Both the position numbers and the translations under genes were made by a program. 64,000 nucleotides of DNA from Hyphomonas beringensis (GTDB taxonomy: Bacteria > Pseudomonadota > Alphaproteobacteria > Caulobacterales > Hyphomonadaceae). The notes below the pieces were generated by a model. That model was not told the origin of the DNA. It did no database searches and was given only the letters and a program-made list of their open reading frames with translations. Below are positions 26,579 to 35,983 of the stretch, piece by piece (position 1 is the first letter of the stretch; every line of letters starts with the position of its first letter). Location: positions 1-64,000 of the forward strand of contig NZ_AWFF01000013.1 in NCBI RefSeq assembly GCF_000682755.1. Direction: 5' to 3'.

Positions 26579-27705
26579 TATTCAGTCTCCTCATTAAGAC
26601 GGCGCCACCCCTCTATGGTCAGGCCGTATCCGTCAAGTCCTGCAACGCGGGTCGGCTGCGTATCGGACAGGTAAATCATGCGGCGAACGCCCAGCTCGCG
26701 CAGCATCTGAGCGCCAACGCCATACTCACGCAGTGGTGCAGTCGGATCGACCGGAGCAGATGTTTTCAGGCCCAGACGCTCGGCAATGATGTTCGGGCGC
26801 ATCGTATTGACGAAAACGACAACGCCCGGCTCCTCCGCCTCGGCAATGATACGCATCGCCCGCTCGACCAGCCCCTGACGCGGGCCCGTCTCTCCCAGCA
26901 CATCCGCCAGAATATCGGTGCGGTGGACACGTACCAGTGTCGTGGAGTCCGGCGTGATGTCACCATGGACGATGGCAATATGCTCGGAATTGTCGAGGGC
27001 ATTGCGGAAGCAGACCGTTTTGAAGCCTTCACCGAAGGCAGAGGTCAGCGTGGCTTCCACGCGCCGCTCCAGGAAGCGATCATTCTGGCGGCGCCAAGCA
27101 ATCAGGTCTGCAATCGTGCCGATCTTCAGATTGTGTAACTGGGCAAAGCTGACGAGTTCCGGAAGACGAGCCATGGAGCCATCTTCATTCATGATCTCGC
27201 AGATTACGCCTGCCGGGAACAGCCCGGCCATGCGGGAGATGTCCACCGCAGCCTCAGTATGGCCAGCGCGCACCAGCGTGCCACCATCGCGCGCCACCAG
27301 CGGGAAAACGTGGCCTGGCGAAACGATGTCGTCATGATCCTTGGTCGGGTCGATCGCCACGGCAATCGTGCGGGCGCGGTCATGGGCCGAGATGCCGGTC
27401 GTTACACCCTCTTTGGCCTCAATGGAGACCGTGAAGGCGGTGCCCATGCTTTCCCGGTTGTTACGGGTCATCATGTCCAGATTCAGCGTGTGGGCACGCT
27501 CCTGCGTCATCGCCAGACAGATCAGGCCCCGGCCATGACGCGCCATGAAGTTCACATGCTCCGGCGTCGCGAAATTGGCAGGGATGATCAGGTCGCCCTC
27601 ATTCTCCCGGTCTTCCGCATCGACCAGGATGAACATCCGGCCATTGCGGGCATCCTCGATGATTTCATCAATAGAGGAAATTGCGTCGTGAAATTCGCTC
27701 GACAT
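26578..27705 (-). CDS. ribB: 3,4-dihydroxy-2-butanone-4-phosphate synthase with degenerate GTP cyclohydrolase II domain
   Basis: 375-residue RibBA-type protein. The N-terminal synthase (about 1-205) is intact, with LVDAEDRENEGDLI, the conserved RHGRGLIC and AGHTEAAVDI. The C-terminal half aligns with GTP cyclohydrolase II, but its zinc cysteines are gone: where GDVFGSRRCDCG is expected, it reads DILADVLGETGPRQG. The catalytic RQEGRNIG-type segment is also replaced by NTMRPNIIAERLG. It therefore probably makes only dihydroxybutanone phosphate. The ATG at 27705 lies 10 bases after the ribE stop. Confidence 0.93.
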   Translation of the reverse strand: MSSEFHDAISSIDEIIEDARNGRMFILVDAEDRENEGDLIIPANFATPEHVNFMARHGRGLICLAMTQERAHTLNLDMMTRNNRESMGTAFTVSIEAKEGVTTGISAHDRARTIAVAIDPTKDHDDIVSPGHVFPLVARDGGTLVRAGHTEAAVDISRMAGLFPAGVICEIMNEDGSMARLPELVSFAQLHNLKIGTIADLIAWRRQNDRFLERRVEATLTSAFGEGFKTVCFRNALDNSEHIAIVHGDITPDSTTLVRVHRTDILADVLGETGPRQGLVERAMRIIAEAEEPGVVVFVNTMRPNIIAERLGLKTSAPVDPTAPLREYGVGAQMLRELGVRRMIYLSDTQPTRVAGLDGYGLTIEGWRRLNEETE

Positions 27706-27715
27706 AATCTGGTGC

Positions 27716-28336
27716 CTATCGCCCTTCCGGCGCGTCTGCGCCAATCATCCGCGCCACGTAGCGCGCCAGCATATCAATCTCAAGATTGACCCTGGAGCCG
27801 GGCTGCAGATCGCTGAGTGTGGTGACCTCCCAGGTGTGCGGGATAATGGCCAGTTGAAAATCGCCATTCGGCAATGCGGCTGCGACAGTCAGCGACACGC
27901 CATTCACTGCTGCGGAGCCCTTCGTCGCAAAGTATCGAGCAATCTCTTCAGGCGGGCGGATCGTCAGGCGGTAGCTCTGGCCCTCCGGCTCAATTGAAAC
28001 CACTTCGCCCACGCCGTCGACATGGCCAAACACAAAATGCCCGCCCAATTCGTCTCCCAGCTTCAGGCTTTGCTCAAGATTGACGCGAGCGCCCTCTTCC
28101 CAATCGCCAAGCACTGTCTTGGAAAGTGTCTCCGGCACAGCCTCAACGGCGAACCATGCGCCGCGCTCAGCCTCGCCCATATCGACGACGGTCAGGCAAA
28201 CGCCAGAATGCATGATGGACGCACCCATGGCGATGTCTTCCAGCGGATAGCCGCTCTCGACCTCAAACCGGCGCAAACCGTTGCGATCTTCGGCCTTGCG
28301 TACGCGGCCGACGTCAGTGACGAGTCCTGTGAACAT
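27716..28336 (-). CDS. ribE: Riboflavin synthase alpha subunit
   Basis: 206-residue riboflavin synthase with two tandem lumazine-binding barrels. It starts MFTGLVTDVG, the family hallmark, with SGVCLTVV in the first repeat and VNGVSLTVAAAL in the second. It converts two ribityllumazines to riboflavin. It lies between ribD and ribBA, 24 bases downstream of the ribD stop. Confidence 0.96.
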   Translation of the reverse strand: MFTGLVTDVGRVRKAEDRNGLRRFEVESGYPLEDIAMGASIMHSGVCLTVVDMGEAERGAWFAVEAVPETLSKTVLGDWEEGARVNLEQSLKLGDELGGHFVFGHVDGVGEVVSIEPEGQSYRLTIRPPEEIARYFATKGSAAVNGVSLTVAAALPNGDFQLAIIPHTWEVTTLSDLQPGSRVNLEIDMLARYVARMIGADAPEGR

Positions 28337-28360
28337 CTTTTGTTGCCCTCAAAAACCTGC

Positions 28361-29008
28361 TCAGGCCCGTACATAGGTATCGAAGACGTCATCCCCAATC
28401 CGTTCCGTTGCGACAGCGCGCCACCGTGACGCTGCGCCAAGGTCGGACAGGCCAAGAGAGCCGAGCGCTGGCAGGCCGTCCCCGCCAATCAGGATTGGTG
28501 CGCGGAACCAGGCGATTTCATGTACAAGGTCTGCGCGAATGAAGCTGGCCGCCAGCGTACCGCCGCCTTCCAGCAGGATAGATGTAATGCCTTCGGCCTC
28601 TGCGCGGCGGACAAGTTCTTTGACGTCAACACGGATGCCTTTACCGCAACGCCAGATATCAACACCGCTCGCCGCCAGAATATCCTGCGGCTGGCCATTC
28701 GTGGCGACGACAACGCGGCCGCTTGAAATGGATTGCACCAGACGCGAATTGCGCGGCGTGCGACCATGAGAGTCGGCAATGATACGGACAGGCTGGGTTT
28801 TAGGCAGCGGCACCGTGCGCGCCGTCAGCAGCGGATCGTCTGCCAGAACTGTCCCGATGCCTACCAGTACAGCATCATGCGCAGCCCGCAATTCATGTGC
28901 CTTGGCGCGAGAACCGCTGGAGGTAATCCACTGGCTGGTGCCATCAGCCAAGGCAATGCGGGAATCCAGAGACGTCGCAATCTTCAGGGTGACCTTCACC
29001 CCACTCAT
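28361..29008 (-). CDS. ribD: Stand-alone riboflavin-pathway reductase (RibD C-terminal domain only)
   Basis: 215-residue protein equal to the C-terminal reductase half of RibD (5-amino-6-(5-phosphoribosylamino)uracil reductase). It begins [20 protein letters not shown] and holds [19 protein letters not shown] and [12 protein letters not shown], the NADPH/substrate signatures. The N-terminal zinc deaminase domain of normal bifunctional RibD (about 145 residues with HAE and PCCHxGRTPPC-type motifs) is absent, and nrdR overlaps the start directly, leaving no room for it. The gene is complete, not frame-shifted. A separate deaminase would be needed elsewhere. Confidence 0.92.
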   Translation of the reverse strand: MSGVKVTLKIATSLDSRIALADGTSQWITSSGSRAKAHELRAAHDAVLVGIGTVLADDPLLTARTVPLPKTQPVRIIADSHGRTPRNSRLVQSISSGRVVVATNGQPQDILAASGVDIWRCGKGIRVDVKELVRRAEAEGITSILLEGGGTLAASFIRADLVHEIAWFRAPILIGGDGLPALGSLGLSDLGAASRWRAVATERIGDDVFDTYVRA

Positions 29009-29481
29009 TCCTCGTTACCTTCCTCGTCAAAGTCGAGGGAGGTTTTCTCGATGAAATGCGCGAAATCATTGGGATCGCGGAAATCCTTGTAGACGCTGGC
29101 AAAACGCACATAGCCGACCGGGTCGACCATGCGCAGTGCTTCCATGGCGAACTCGCCAACATCATTCGAAGACACTTCCGTTTCGCCCGCACTTTCCAGC
29201 TTCCGAACGATGCCGGAGACCATCTGGTCGATCTGCTCCCGGTCCACCGGGCGCTTGCGCAAGGCAATGGTGATCGACTTTGCGAGCCGCTCCCGGTCGA
29301 ACGGCACGCGCTTCCCATCGCGCTTGACCACGGTGATCTCGCGCAGCTGAACGCGTTCGAATGTCGTGAAGCGGGCTCCGCAAGCTTCGCACACCCGTCT
29401 GCGGCGCACAGCGGTGTTGTCTTCAGCCGAGCGGCTGTCCTTCACCGATGTGTTCTCGGAACCGCAGAACGGGCAGCGCAA
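29005..29481 (-). CDS. nrdR: Transcriptional repressor NrdR
   Basis: 158-residue zinc-finger plus ATP-cone regulator of ribonucleotide reductase genes. The N-terminal finger has CPFCGSENT and [13 protein letters not shown], and the ATP cone (about 49-139) starts [16 protein letters not shown]. It overlaps ribD by 4 bases and follows glyA by 6 bases; the glyA-nrdR-rib order is typical of alphaproteobacteria. Confidence 0.96.
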   Translation of the reverse strand: MRCPFCGSENTSVKDSRSAEDNTAVRRRRVCEACGARFTTFERVQLREITVVKRDGKRVPFDRERLAKSITIALRKRPVDREQIDQMVSGIVRKLESAGETEVSSNDVGEFAMEALRMVDPVGYVRFASVYKDFRDPNDFAHFIEKTSLDFDEEGNEE

Positions 29482-29487
29482 GGTCTA

Positions 29488-30795
<1,308 letters not shown>

Positions 30796-30865
30796 AGGCG
30801 AATCTCCTGCTGGGTTCCCGCGGTGTTTACGCTCAGGCGGGCCAAGCTGCAACCATCACAGCGCC

Positions 30866-31016
30866 TTAGCAGCACAATAACATATCGCTTTTGCTTAGCT
30901 CAGAGACATCTTCAACTATTTGATGCAAATACTTGAAGAAATATGATATTTCAGAGATTAGGTGGCGATAATCAGTAAAACTAAATTCTTTTACGTGCTG
31001 GATTCTTGGGGAACGC
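30866..31016 (+). promoter_or_regulatory. A+T-rich promoter region of the MucR-like gene
   Basis: This stretch is visibly richer in A and T than its surroundings. It holds the inverted repeat CTTCAA ... TTGAAG with a 17-base spacer at about 30910-30938. MucR/Ros proteins prefer A+T-rich DNA and usually repress their own promoters, so autoregulation is likely. GGGGAAC precedes the ATG at 31017. Confidence 0.45.
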
Positions 31017-31433
31017 ATGAGTGAAACACAGCAAACAGATTTTCTGACCATGACTAGCCGGATTGTTTCCTCCTATGTGGCAAACAATACATTGGAGGCT
31101 GAGCAGCTGCCGGAGCTGATCCGGAAGGTGTATGAAACCTGCACGACCCTGTCGGAAACGGCCGCACCGCAGGCCGAGTCACTGGAGCCCGCCGTCCCCG
31201 TCTCCAAATCCATCACGCCGGATTTTCTGATCTGTCTGGAAGATGGACGGAAGCTGAAAATGCTTAAACGATATCTGAGGTCACGCTTTGACATGACCCC
31301 GGATGAATATCGCGCAAGATGGAACTTGCCGGCGGACTATCCGATGGTTGCTCCGAACTACGCAAAGCTCAGATCGAAGCACGCCAAGCAAATCGGGCTT
31401 GGCAAGAAACCACCGGCGAAAAAGTCCAAATAG
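31017..31433 (+). CDS. MucR/Ros-family regulator with altered zinc-finger ligands
   Basis: 138-residue global-regulator homologue. An N-terminal oligomerisation region (about 8-45) is followed by a disordered linker and the C-terminal DNA-binding domain (about 67-128), with TPDEYRARWNLPADYPMVAPNYA nearly identical to MucR. The zinc site is not conserved: Cys73 is kept, but the positions of the second cysteine and the two histidines read Asp76, Tyr86 and Arg90. The basic tail KKPPAKKSK suits DNA binding. MucR proteins are H-NS-like repressors of envelope, motility and cell-cycle genes. Its stop lies 1 base from the convergent hemA stop. Confidence 0.9.
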   Translation: MSETQQTDFLTMTSRIVSSYVANNTLEAEQLPELIRKVYETCTTLSETAAPQAESLEPAVPVSKSITPDFLICLEDGRKLKMLKRYLRSRFDMTPDEYRARWNLPADYPMVAPNYAKLRSKHAKQIGLGKKPPAKKSK

Positions 31434-31434
31434 G

Positions 31435-32652
31435 TCAGGCGGCCTTGTCGAGGCCCAGCTGCTTCCAGACGGCAAGGATTGCGGCGATCAACTCGTCCAT
31501 CATCACCTCATCGTGCACGGGGCTCGGCGTGAAGCGCAGACGCTCCGTGCCGCGCGGCACTGTCGGATAGTTGATAGGCTGAACATAGATACCGAAATCG
31601 AAGAGCAGCGTGTCGGAGAGCGCCTTGCAGCGTTCCGGATCACCCACCAGCAACGGCACGATGTGGGAGGGTGAATCCATCACCGGCAGGCCCGCATCAC
31701 GGAATTTCTGCTTCAGCATGGCCGCATTGGCCTGCTGCATGTCACGCAGCTTGCGGCCTTCGTCTGTACGCAGCTTGCGAACACTTGCCAGCGCACCAGC
31801 CGCCATCACGGGACAGGTGGATGTCGTGAAAATGAAGCCTGACGCCATGGAGCGGATCGCGTCAATCACCGTTTCGTGGCTGGCAATGTAGCCGCCCATC
31901 ACGCCGAATGCCTTGCCAAGCGTGCCTTCGATGATGTCGATACGGCCTGCGAGACCGAGCTTCTCGGCAACGCCAGCGCCATTGTGGCCGTACATGCCAA
32001 CAGCGTGCACTTCGTCCAGATAGGTCAGCGCATCGAACTCATCTGCCAGATCGCAGATCTCTTCCATGCGGCCGAAGTCGCCATCCATGGAATAGACACT
32101 TTCGAACGCGATCACTTTCGGACGGCCAGGATCGTCGTTTTCCATAAGGGCGCGCAGATGATCCACGTCATTGTGACGGAAGATACGGCGGTCTGCACCG
32201 GAGCGGCGAATGCCCTCAATCATGGAAGCGTGGTTCAGCGCGTCGGAATAGATGATCAGGTTCGGCAGGATTTTGCCCAATGTAGACAGGGTCGCGTCAT
32301 TGGAAACATAGCCGGACGTGAAGAGCAGTGCTGATTCCTTCTCGTGAAGGTCAGCCAGCTCCTGCTCCAGATCCACGTGGTAACGTGTCGTACCGGAGAT
32401 GTTGCGTGTGCCGCCAGAGCCAGCCCCAAAGCTGTCGATCGCATCATGCATCGAATTGATGACGTGATCATCCTGGCCCATGCCAAGATAGTCATTCGAG
32501 CACCAGATGGTGACTTCGCGCTCGCCATCCTCAAAACGTGCTGTCGCCTTCGGGAAGCGTCCCTTATGGCGTTGCAGGTCAACGAAGACGCGATAGCGGC
32601 CTTCACCATGGATTGCGCTCAATGCGTCTTCAAAGGCCTTGAGATGTTTCAT
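31435..32652 (-). CDS. hemA: 5-aminolevulinate synthase
   Basis: 405-residue PLP enzyme condensing glycine and succinyl-CoA to start haem synthesis, the alphaproteobacterial C4 route. It shows [23 protein letters not shown], the [10 protein letters not shown] aspartate region and the PLP lysine in [15 protein letters not shown] chose ATG at 32652 (MKHLKAFED), giving the usual length; TTG at 32667 is an alternative. The nearest upstream gene is the aldolase, 105 bases away, and the spacing allows its own promoter. Confidence 0.96.
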   Translation of the reverse strand: MKHLKAFEDALSAIHGEGRYRVFVDLQRHKGRFPKATARFEDGEREVTIWCSNDYLGMGQDDHVINSMHDAIDSFGAGSGGTRNISGTTRYHVDLEQELADLHEKESALLFTSGYVSNDATLSTLGKILPNLIIYSDALNHASMIEGIRRSGADRRIFRHNDVDHLRALMENDDPGRPKVIAFESVYSMDGDFGRMEEICDLADEFDALTYLDEVHAVGMYGHNGAGVAEKLGLAGRIDIIEGTLGKAFGVMGGYIASHETVIDAIRSMASGFIFTTSTCPVMAAGALASVRKLRTDEGRKLRDMQQANAAMLKQKFRDAGLPVMDSPSHIVPLLVGDPERCKALSDTLLFDFGIYVQPINYPTVPRGTERLRFTPSPVHDEVMMDELIAAILAVWKQLGLDKAA

Positions 32653-32757
32653 CTGCACATTTTCCAAAATTACATGCCGCTCTACATAAGGGCGTGAGGG
32701 AAATTTGATAATGGTCCCTTACGTCACACCCTGCGGGAAGCGCATACGTATATTTCC

Positions 32758-33549
32758 TTAAGCATCATACCCTGGCAACTGCCGATCCAGTTTTCGCATC
32801 AGAGCCGGCCAGATAAGTCTCTCTGTCAGCACGCTCATACCCGAGGAATGCTCCGTCAGGCCACCCTGCCCGGCCACTTTCTCCTGCAGATCATTTCCAC
32901 ACTCCAATACGCCATCACGGCCAGCTGACAGGGCCATGATCTGCATGTTGCAGGCACGTTCGAGGAAAAACATGCGGGTAAATGCCTGCGCAGGGGTTTC
33001 GCCAATGGTCAGCGTGCCGTGATTGCGCAGCAGCATGGAGTGCTTTTTCGGGCCGAGGTCTGCAACCAGACGCTCGCGCTCATCAAGGTCCAGCGCGATG
33101 CCTTCATAGTCGTGATAGGCAATGTCCTCACGCACAACCATCGCCGTCTGGCTGAGCGGCATCAGCCCCTCTTTCTGTGCAGAAACGGCCACGCCCTGAT
33201 CGGTATGGACGTGAATCACCACCTTGGCATCGTCGCGCGCATCATGAATGGCGGAGTGAATCGTGAAGCCCGCCGGATTGATAAAGTGGTCTGTCTCCTG
33301 GACGATATTGCCTTCCAGATCGACTTTCACGAGCGAAGACGCCGTGATCTCTTCAAAGAAATGGCCATATGGGTTGATCAGGAAGTGGTGGTCAGGCCCC
33401 GGCACACGATGGGATATGTGTGTGAAGATCATGTCATCCCATCCATGCATCGCGACAAGACGGTACAAAGCGGCCAGGTCGACACGGGCCTTCCACTCAT
33501 CTGCCGTTACGGATGATCGAATATCAACTTTCTGCGCGCCGTCGGCCAT
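32758..33549 (-). CDS. Class II aldolase/adducin-family protein
   Basis: 263-residue zinc aldolase-fold protein. Ligand histidines appear in VVIHVHTDQG and LRNHGTLTIGE, and the N-terminal FTHISHRVPG is typical. The length matches the adducin-like group, many of which have no assigned reaction, so the substrate is not given. Upstream, 69 bases away, is the second copy of the TGACGC-GG-GCGTCA palindrome. Divergent from NAD kinase. Confidence 0.87.
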   Translation of the reverse strand: MADGAQKVDIRSSVTADEWKARVDLAALYRLVAMHGWDDMIFTHISHRVPGPDHHFLINPYGHFFEEITASSLVKVDLEGNIVQETDHFINPAGFTIHSAIHDARDDAKVVIHVHTDQGVAVSAQKEGLMPLSQTAMVVREDIAYHDYEGIALDLDERERLVADLGPKKHSMLLRNHGTLTIGETPAQAFTRMFFLERACNMQIMALSAGRDGVLECGNDLQEKVAGQGGLTEHSSGMSVLTERLIWPALMRKLDRQLPGYDA

Positions 33550-33617
33550 GTTCCGGGTCTCCCTCCATATTATTTTCTAAAGAATATCCGAAAACACCTT
33601 GAGACGCCAGCCAATGA

Positions 33618-33631
33618 TGACGCGGGCGTCA
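33618..33631. promoter_or_regulatory. 14-bp palindrome in the aldolase / NAD kinase divergent region
   Basis: TGACGC-GG-GCGTCA has the same 6-base arms as the site at 15894-15907 upstream of CYP153, differing only in the central two bases. It is 69 bases from the aldolase start and 78 from nadK, so it could regulate either. Confidence 0.45.
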
Positions 33632-33708
33632 CCTTCCCGCTGCGGCAGATATTGTAAGAACATTCGCCGCAGTGCTTATCCTTGACGCCTGTAGCAAACC
33701 CAAAGCAG

Positions 33709-34482
33709 ATGGCTGCCATGACCGGCATGAAACTTCATTTCTTCGCCTCCAAGCGCCCTGAAGCTCAGGACGCGCTGCCGAAATTCATTCAGATGTATGG
33801 TCAGTGCGACGAGGAAGAGGCCGACGTGATCGTGGCGCTCGGAGGTGACGGCGCCATGCTTGATTCGCTGCGTCGCCAGTTTGATGTAGGCAAGCCCGTC
33901 TACGGCATGAACCGCGGCACGGTCGGCTTCCTGATGAATGAGTATCAGGAGAAGAATTTGCCCGAGCGCATCAATGCCGCAGAGCGCGCGGTGATATCTC
34001 CCCTGCGTATGACGGCGAAGGATGTTCACGAGAACGAACATCATGCCCTTGCGATCAATGAAGTCTCTATCTTCCGTCAAACCGCGCAGACTGCCCGCCT
34101 GAAGATTACCGTCGACGGCCGGGTACGCATGGAAGAACTGGCCTGCGACGGCGTCATGGTTGCCACACCAGCCGGATCAACCGCCTACAATCTCTCGGCA
34201 CATGGCCCGATCCTGCCGATCGGCGCCGGGCTGCTGGCGCTCACACCTGTCAGCGCATTCCGCCCGCGCCGTTGGAAAGGCGCGCTCTTGCGCCGGGACG
34301 CCTCCGTGCAGATCGAAGTGGTCGCACCCATGCTGCGCCCTGTCGCAGCCGCTGCCGACAATCAGGAAGTGCGCGATATTGTCAGCGTTCACGTCCAGGA
34401 AGACCGCAGGCGCCTGACCATGCTGTTTGACCCCGGCCATGCGCTGGATGAACGCATTCTGCGCGAACAGTTCGGATTTTAG
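33709..34482 (+). CDS. nadK: NAD kinase
   Basis: 257-residue kinase that makes NADP from NAD and ATP. The phosphate-binding GGDG motif is in VALGGDGAML, and VMVATPAGSTAYNLSAHGPILP is the second conserved NAD-kinase segment. It starts with closely spaced in-frame ATGs at 33709, 33718 and 33727; none has a strong ribosome site, so the exact start is open. Divergent from the aldolase, and followed by the Hpt gene after 74 bases. Confidence 0.94.
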   Translation: MAAMTGMKLHFFASKRPEAQDALPKFIQMYGQCDEEEADVIVALGGDGAMLDSLRRQFDVGKPVYGMNRGTVGFLMNEYQEKNLPERINAAERAVISPLRMTAKDVHENEHHALAINEVSIFRQTAQTARLKITVDGRVRMEELACDGVMVATPAGSTAYNLSAHGPILPIGAGLLALTPVSAFRPRRWKGALLRRDASVQIEVVAPMLRPVAAAADNQEVRDIVSVHVQEDRRRLTMLFDPGHALDERILREQFGF

Positions 34483-34556
34483 AGCCTTTTCAAGACGGTG
34501 CGTCAGCACAATGTTAAGTCTTAGGATATATGGTTAACCCGAATTATCGGGGAACC

Positions 34557-35138
34557 ATGATGCTGAAAGACTTGCTGGAAAAGCTGAAGCCCTCATCCAA
34601 GGGCAAGGGTACGCAATCAACAACAATTGCGACTCCTGACATCAGCCGCGTCATCAAGATGCCAAGGCCAGACACCGTCACACCGGAAGCATCATCTCCC
34701 TCTCCCCAGGCAGCTGCCCCAAAGACCCATGATCCGGAAGAAATGGGCGCCCTTGCCGAAGCGGCCGTCGATGACCTGTCAGGCCAGTTTGAAGCCTGGA
34801 TGCAGATGGATCTTAATCGCCTGAAAGATGCCTGGGCGCTTGCGCAGCAACCGGTTGCCACACCGGAAGACTATCGCAGCCTTTATACGTGTGCACACAA
34901 TATTCGTGGCGTCGCAGGTTCCTATGGCTATCCAGCCATTTCGCGGCTTTGCGGCTCTCTCTGCACCCTGCTATCTGATACCACGCCGGGTGAGAATTCC
35001 GCTCTGATCAATCTGCATGTCGAAGCCTGCCGCGCGGCACATACCTCTATAGGCCGGGGCGAGTCCTCCCAGTCCGTTGCCGATGCCGTTTGCGATGCGC
35101 TGGAACAGCGCGTGGCGCGTAAAACGTCCAATAGCTGA
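34557..35138 (+). CDS. Histidine phosphotransfer (Hpt) domain protein
   Basis: 193-residue protein. A low-complexity N-terminal half rich in P, S, T and A is followed by a helical Hpt domain (about 65-175). The phospho-accepting His114 lies in TCAHNIRGVAGSYGYPAISRLC, a standard Hpt signature. Such proteins shuttle phosphate between a hybrid kinase and a response regulator, but no kinase or receiver is adjacent, so its partner is unknown. I prefer ATG 34557, which has GGGGA before it; ATG 34530 would add 9 residues. The stop abuts the convergent phaZ stop without a gap. Confidence 0.85.
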   Translation: MMLKDLLEKLKPSSKGKGTQSTTIATPDISRVIKMPRPDTVTPEASSPSPQAAAPKTHDPEEMGALAEAAVDDLSGQFEAWMQMDLNRLKDAWALAQQPVATPEDYRSLYTCAHNIRGVAGSYGYPAISRLCGSLCTLLSDTTPGENSALINLHVEACRAAHTSIGRGESSQSVADAVCDALEQRVARKTSNS

Positions 35139-35978
35139 TCAGGCGGCCCTTTCAGCCTCCTCATCTTCCTCATTGAGGAAGTCCTGTATGATGGCTGCAG
35201 TCTCTTCCGCCTGCGTTACAAGAAACAGGTGACCGCCGCCTTTCATAATATGCAGGCGGGCGTCTGGCAGACCAAACTTCAGAATGTGACCATTCGCAAC
35301 CGGCACGATTGTATCCTGATCGCCCATCAGGATCAGTGATGGCATGCTCAGGAAACGGATGAATGGCAGACTGGACCAGCCGAGAAATGCCAGCAATTGG
35401 TAGACATAGCCTTTCGGGTCCGGCGCCATCAGATTGTTGATGTGCCGGCCGGCCTCCCCTTCAACGGCATCACCGTAGAGCGTCTCGAAGCTCTCGCGCA
35501 TGAAATCCGGGTCAGAATACCGGCGCGCATCGACCATCTTGGACAGGGATTTTGGACGACCTGGCACCATGGTCATGCCAGCCGTTGTCGCACACAGGAT
35601 CAACTTGCCAACACGTTTGCGATACTGAAACGCATATTGTTGGGCCAGCGCCCCGCCCCACGAAACGCCCATTACATCCACATCTTCGATGCCGTAAATA
35701 TCCAGCAGCTTGCGGGCCCAGCGGGCCAGCATCCAGGGCCGGTAAGGCCATTGGGTTACCGGGCTTTTGCCAACGCCGGGCACATCAAAGGTGATGATAT
35801 CCCGATCCGTGAACATCTCACCCAAGCCTGCAGTCAATTCCAGATTGGCGCCAATGCCATTGAAGAACAACAAAGGCCGGTTGCCCAAATCTGTTTCAGC
35901 CTTCCAGAAAGCTGTGCGCAGCTGGATACCATCGACATCCTGCATCAGGATTACGGGCGTTCTATCTGTCTGGGCCAT
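35139..35978 (-). CDS. phaZ: Intracellular medium-chain PHA depolymerase
   Basis: 279-residue alpha/beta hydrolase matching Pseudomonas PhaZ throughout: PLLFFNGIGANLEL, ITFDVPGVGKS, the nucleophile Ser106 in GVSWGGALAQQYAF, ATTAGMTMVPGRPK and a histidine in GGGHLFLVTQAEE. It releases hydroxyacids from stored polyester granules. No signal peptide, as expected for a cytoplasmic enzyme. It starts 5 bases after the phaC stop, so it is in the phaC operon. A general serine hydrolase is possible but unlikely given the context. Confidence 0.9.
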   Translation of the reverse strand: MAQTDRTPVILMQDVDGIQLRTAFWKAETDLGNRPLLFFNGIGANLELTAGLGEMFTDRDIITFDVPGVGKSPVTQWPYRPWMLARWARKLLDIYGIEDVDVMGVSWGGALAQQYAFQYRKRVGKLILCATTAGMTMVPGRPKSLSKMVDARRYSDPDFMRESFETLYGDAVEGEAGRHINNLMAPDPKGYVYQLLAFLGWSSLPFIRFLSMPSLILMGDQDTIVPVANGHILKFGLPDARLHIMKGGGHLFLVTQAEETAAIIQDFLNEEDEEAERAA

Positions 35979-35983
35979 ATTGG

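Noticed and set aside
32653-32757. An FNR/FixK-type site upstream of hemA (half-site ATCAA)
   Set aside because: Only one half-site is seen and the second half does not match TTGAT at the right spacing.
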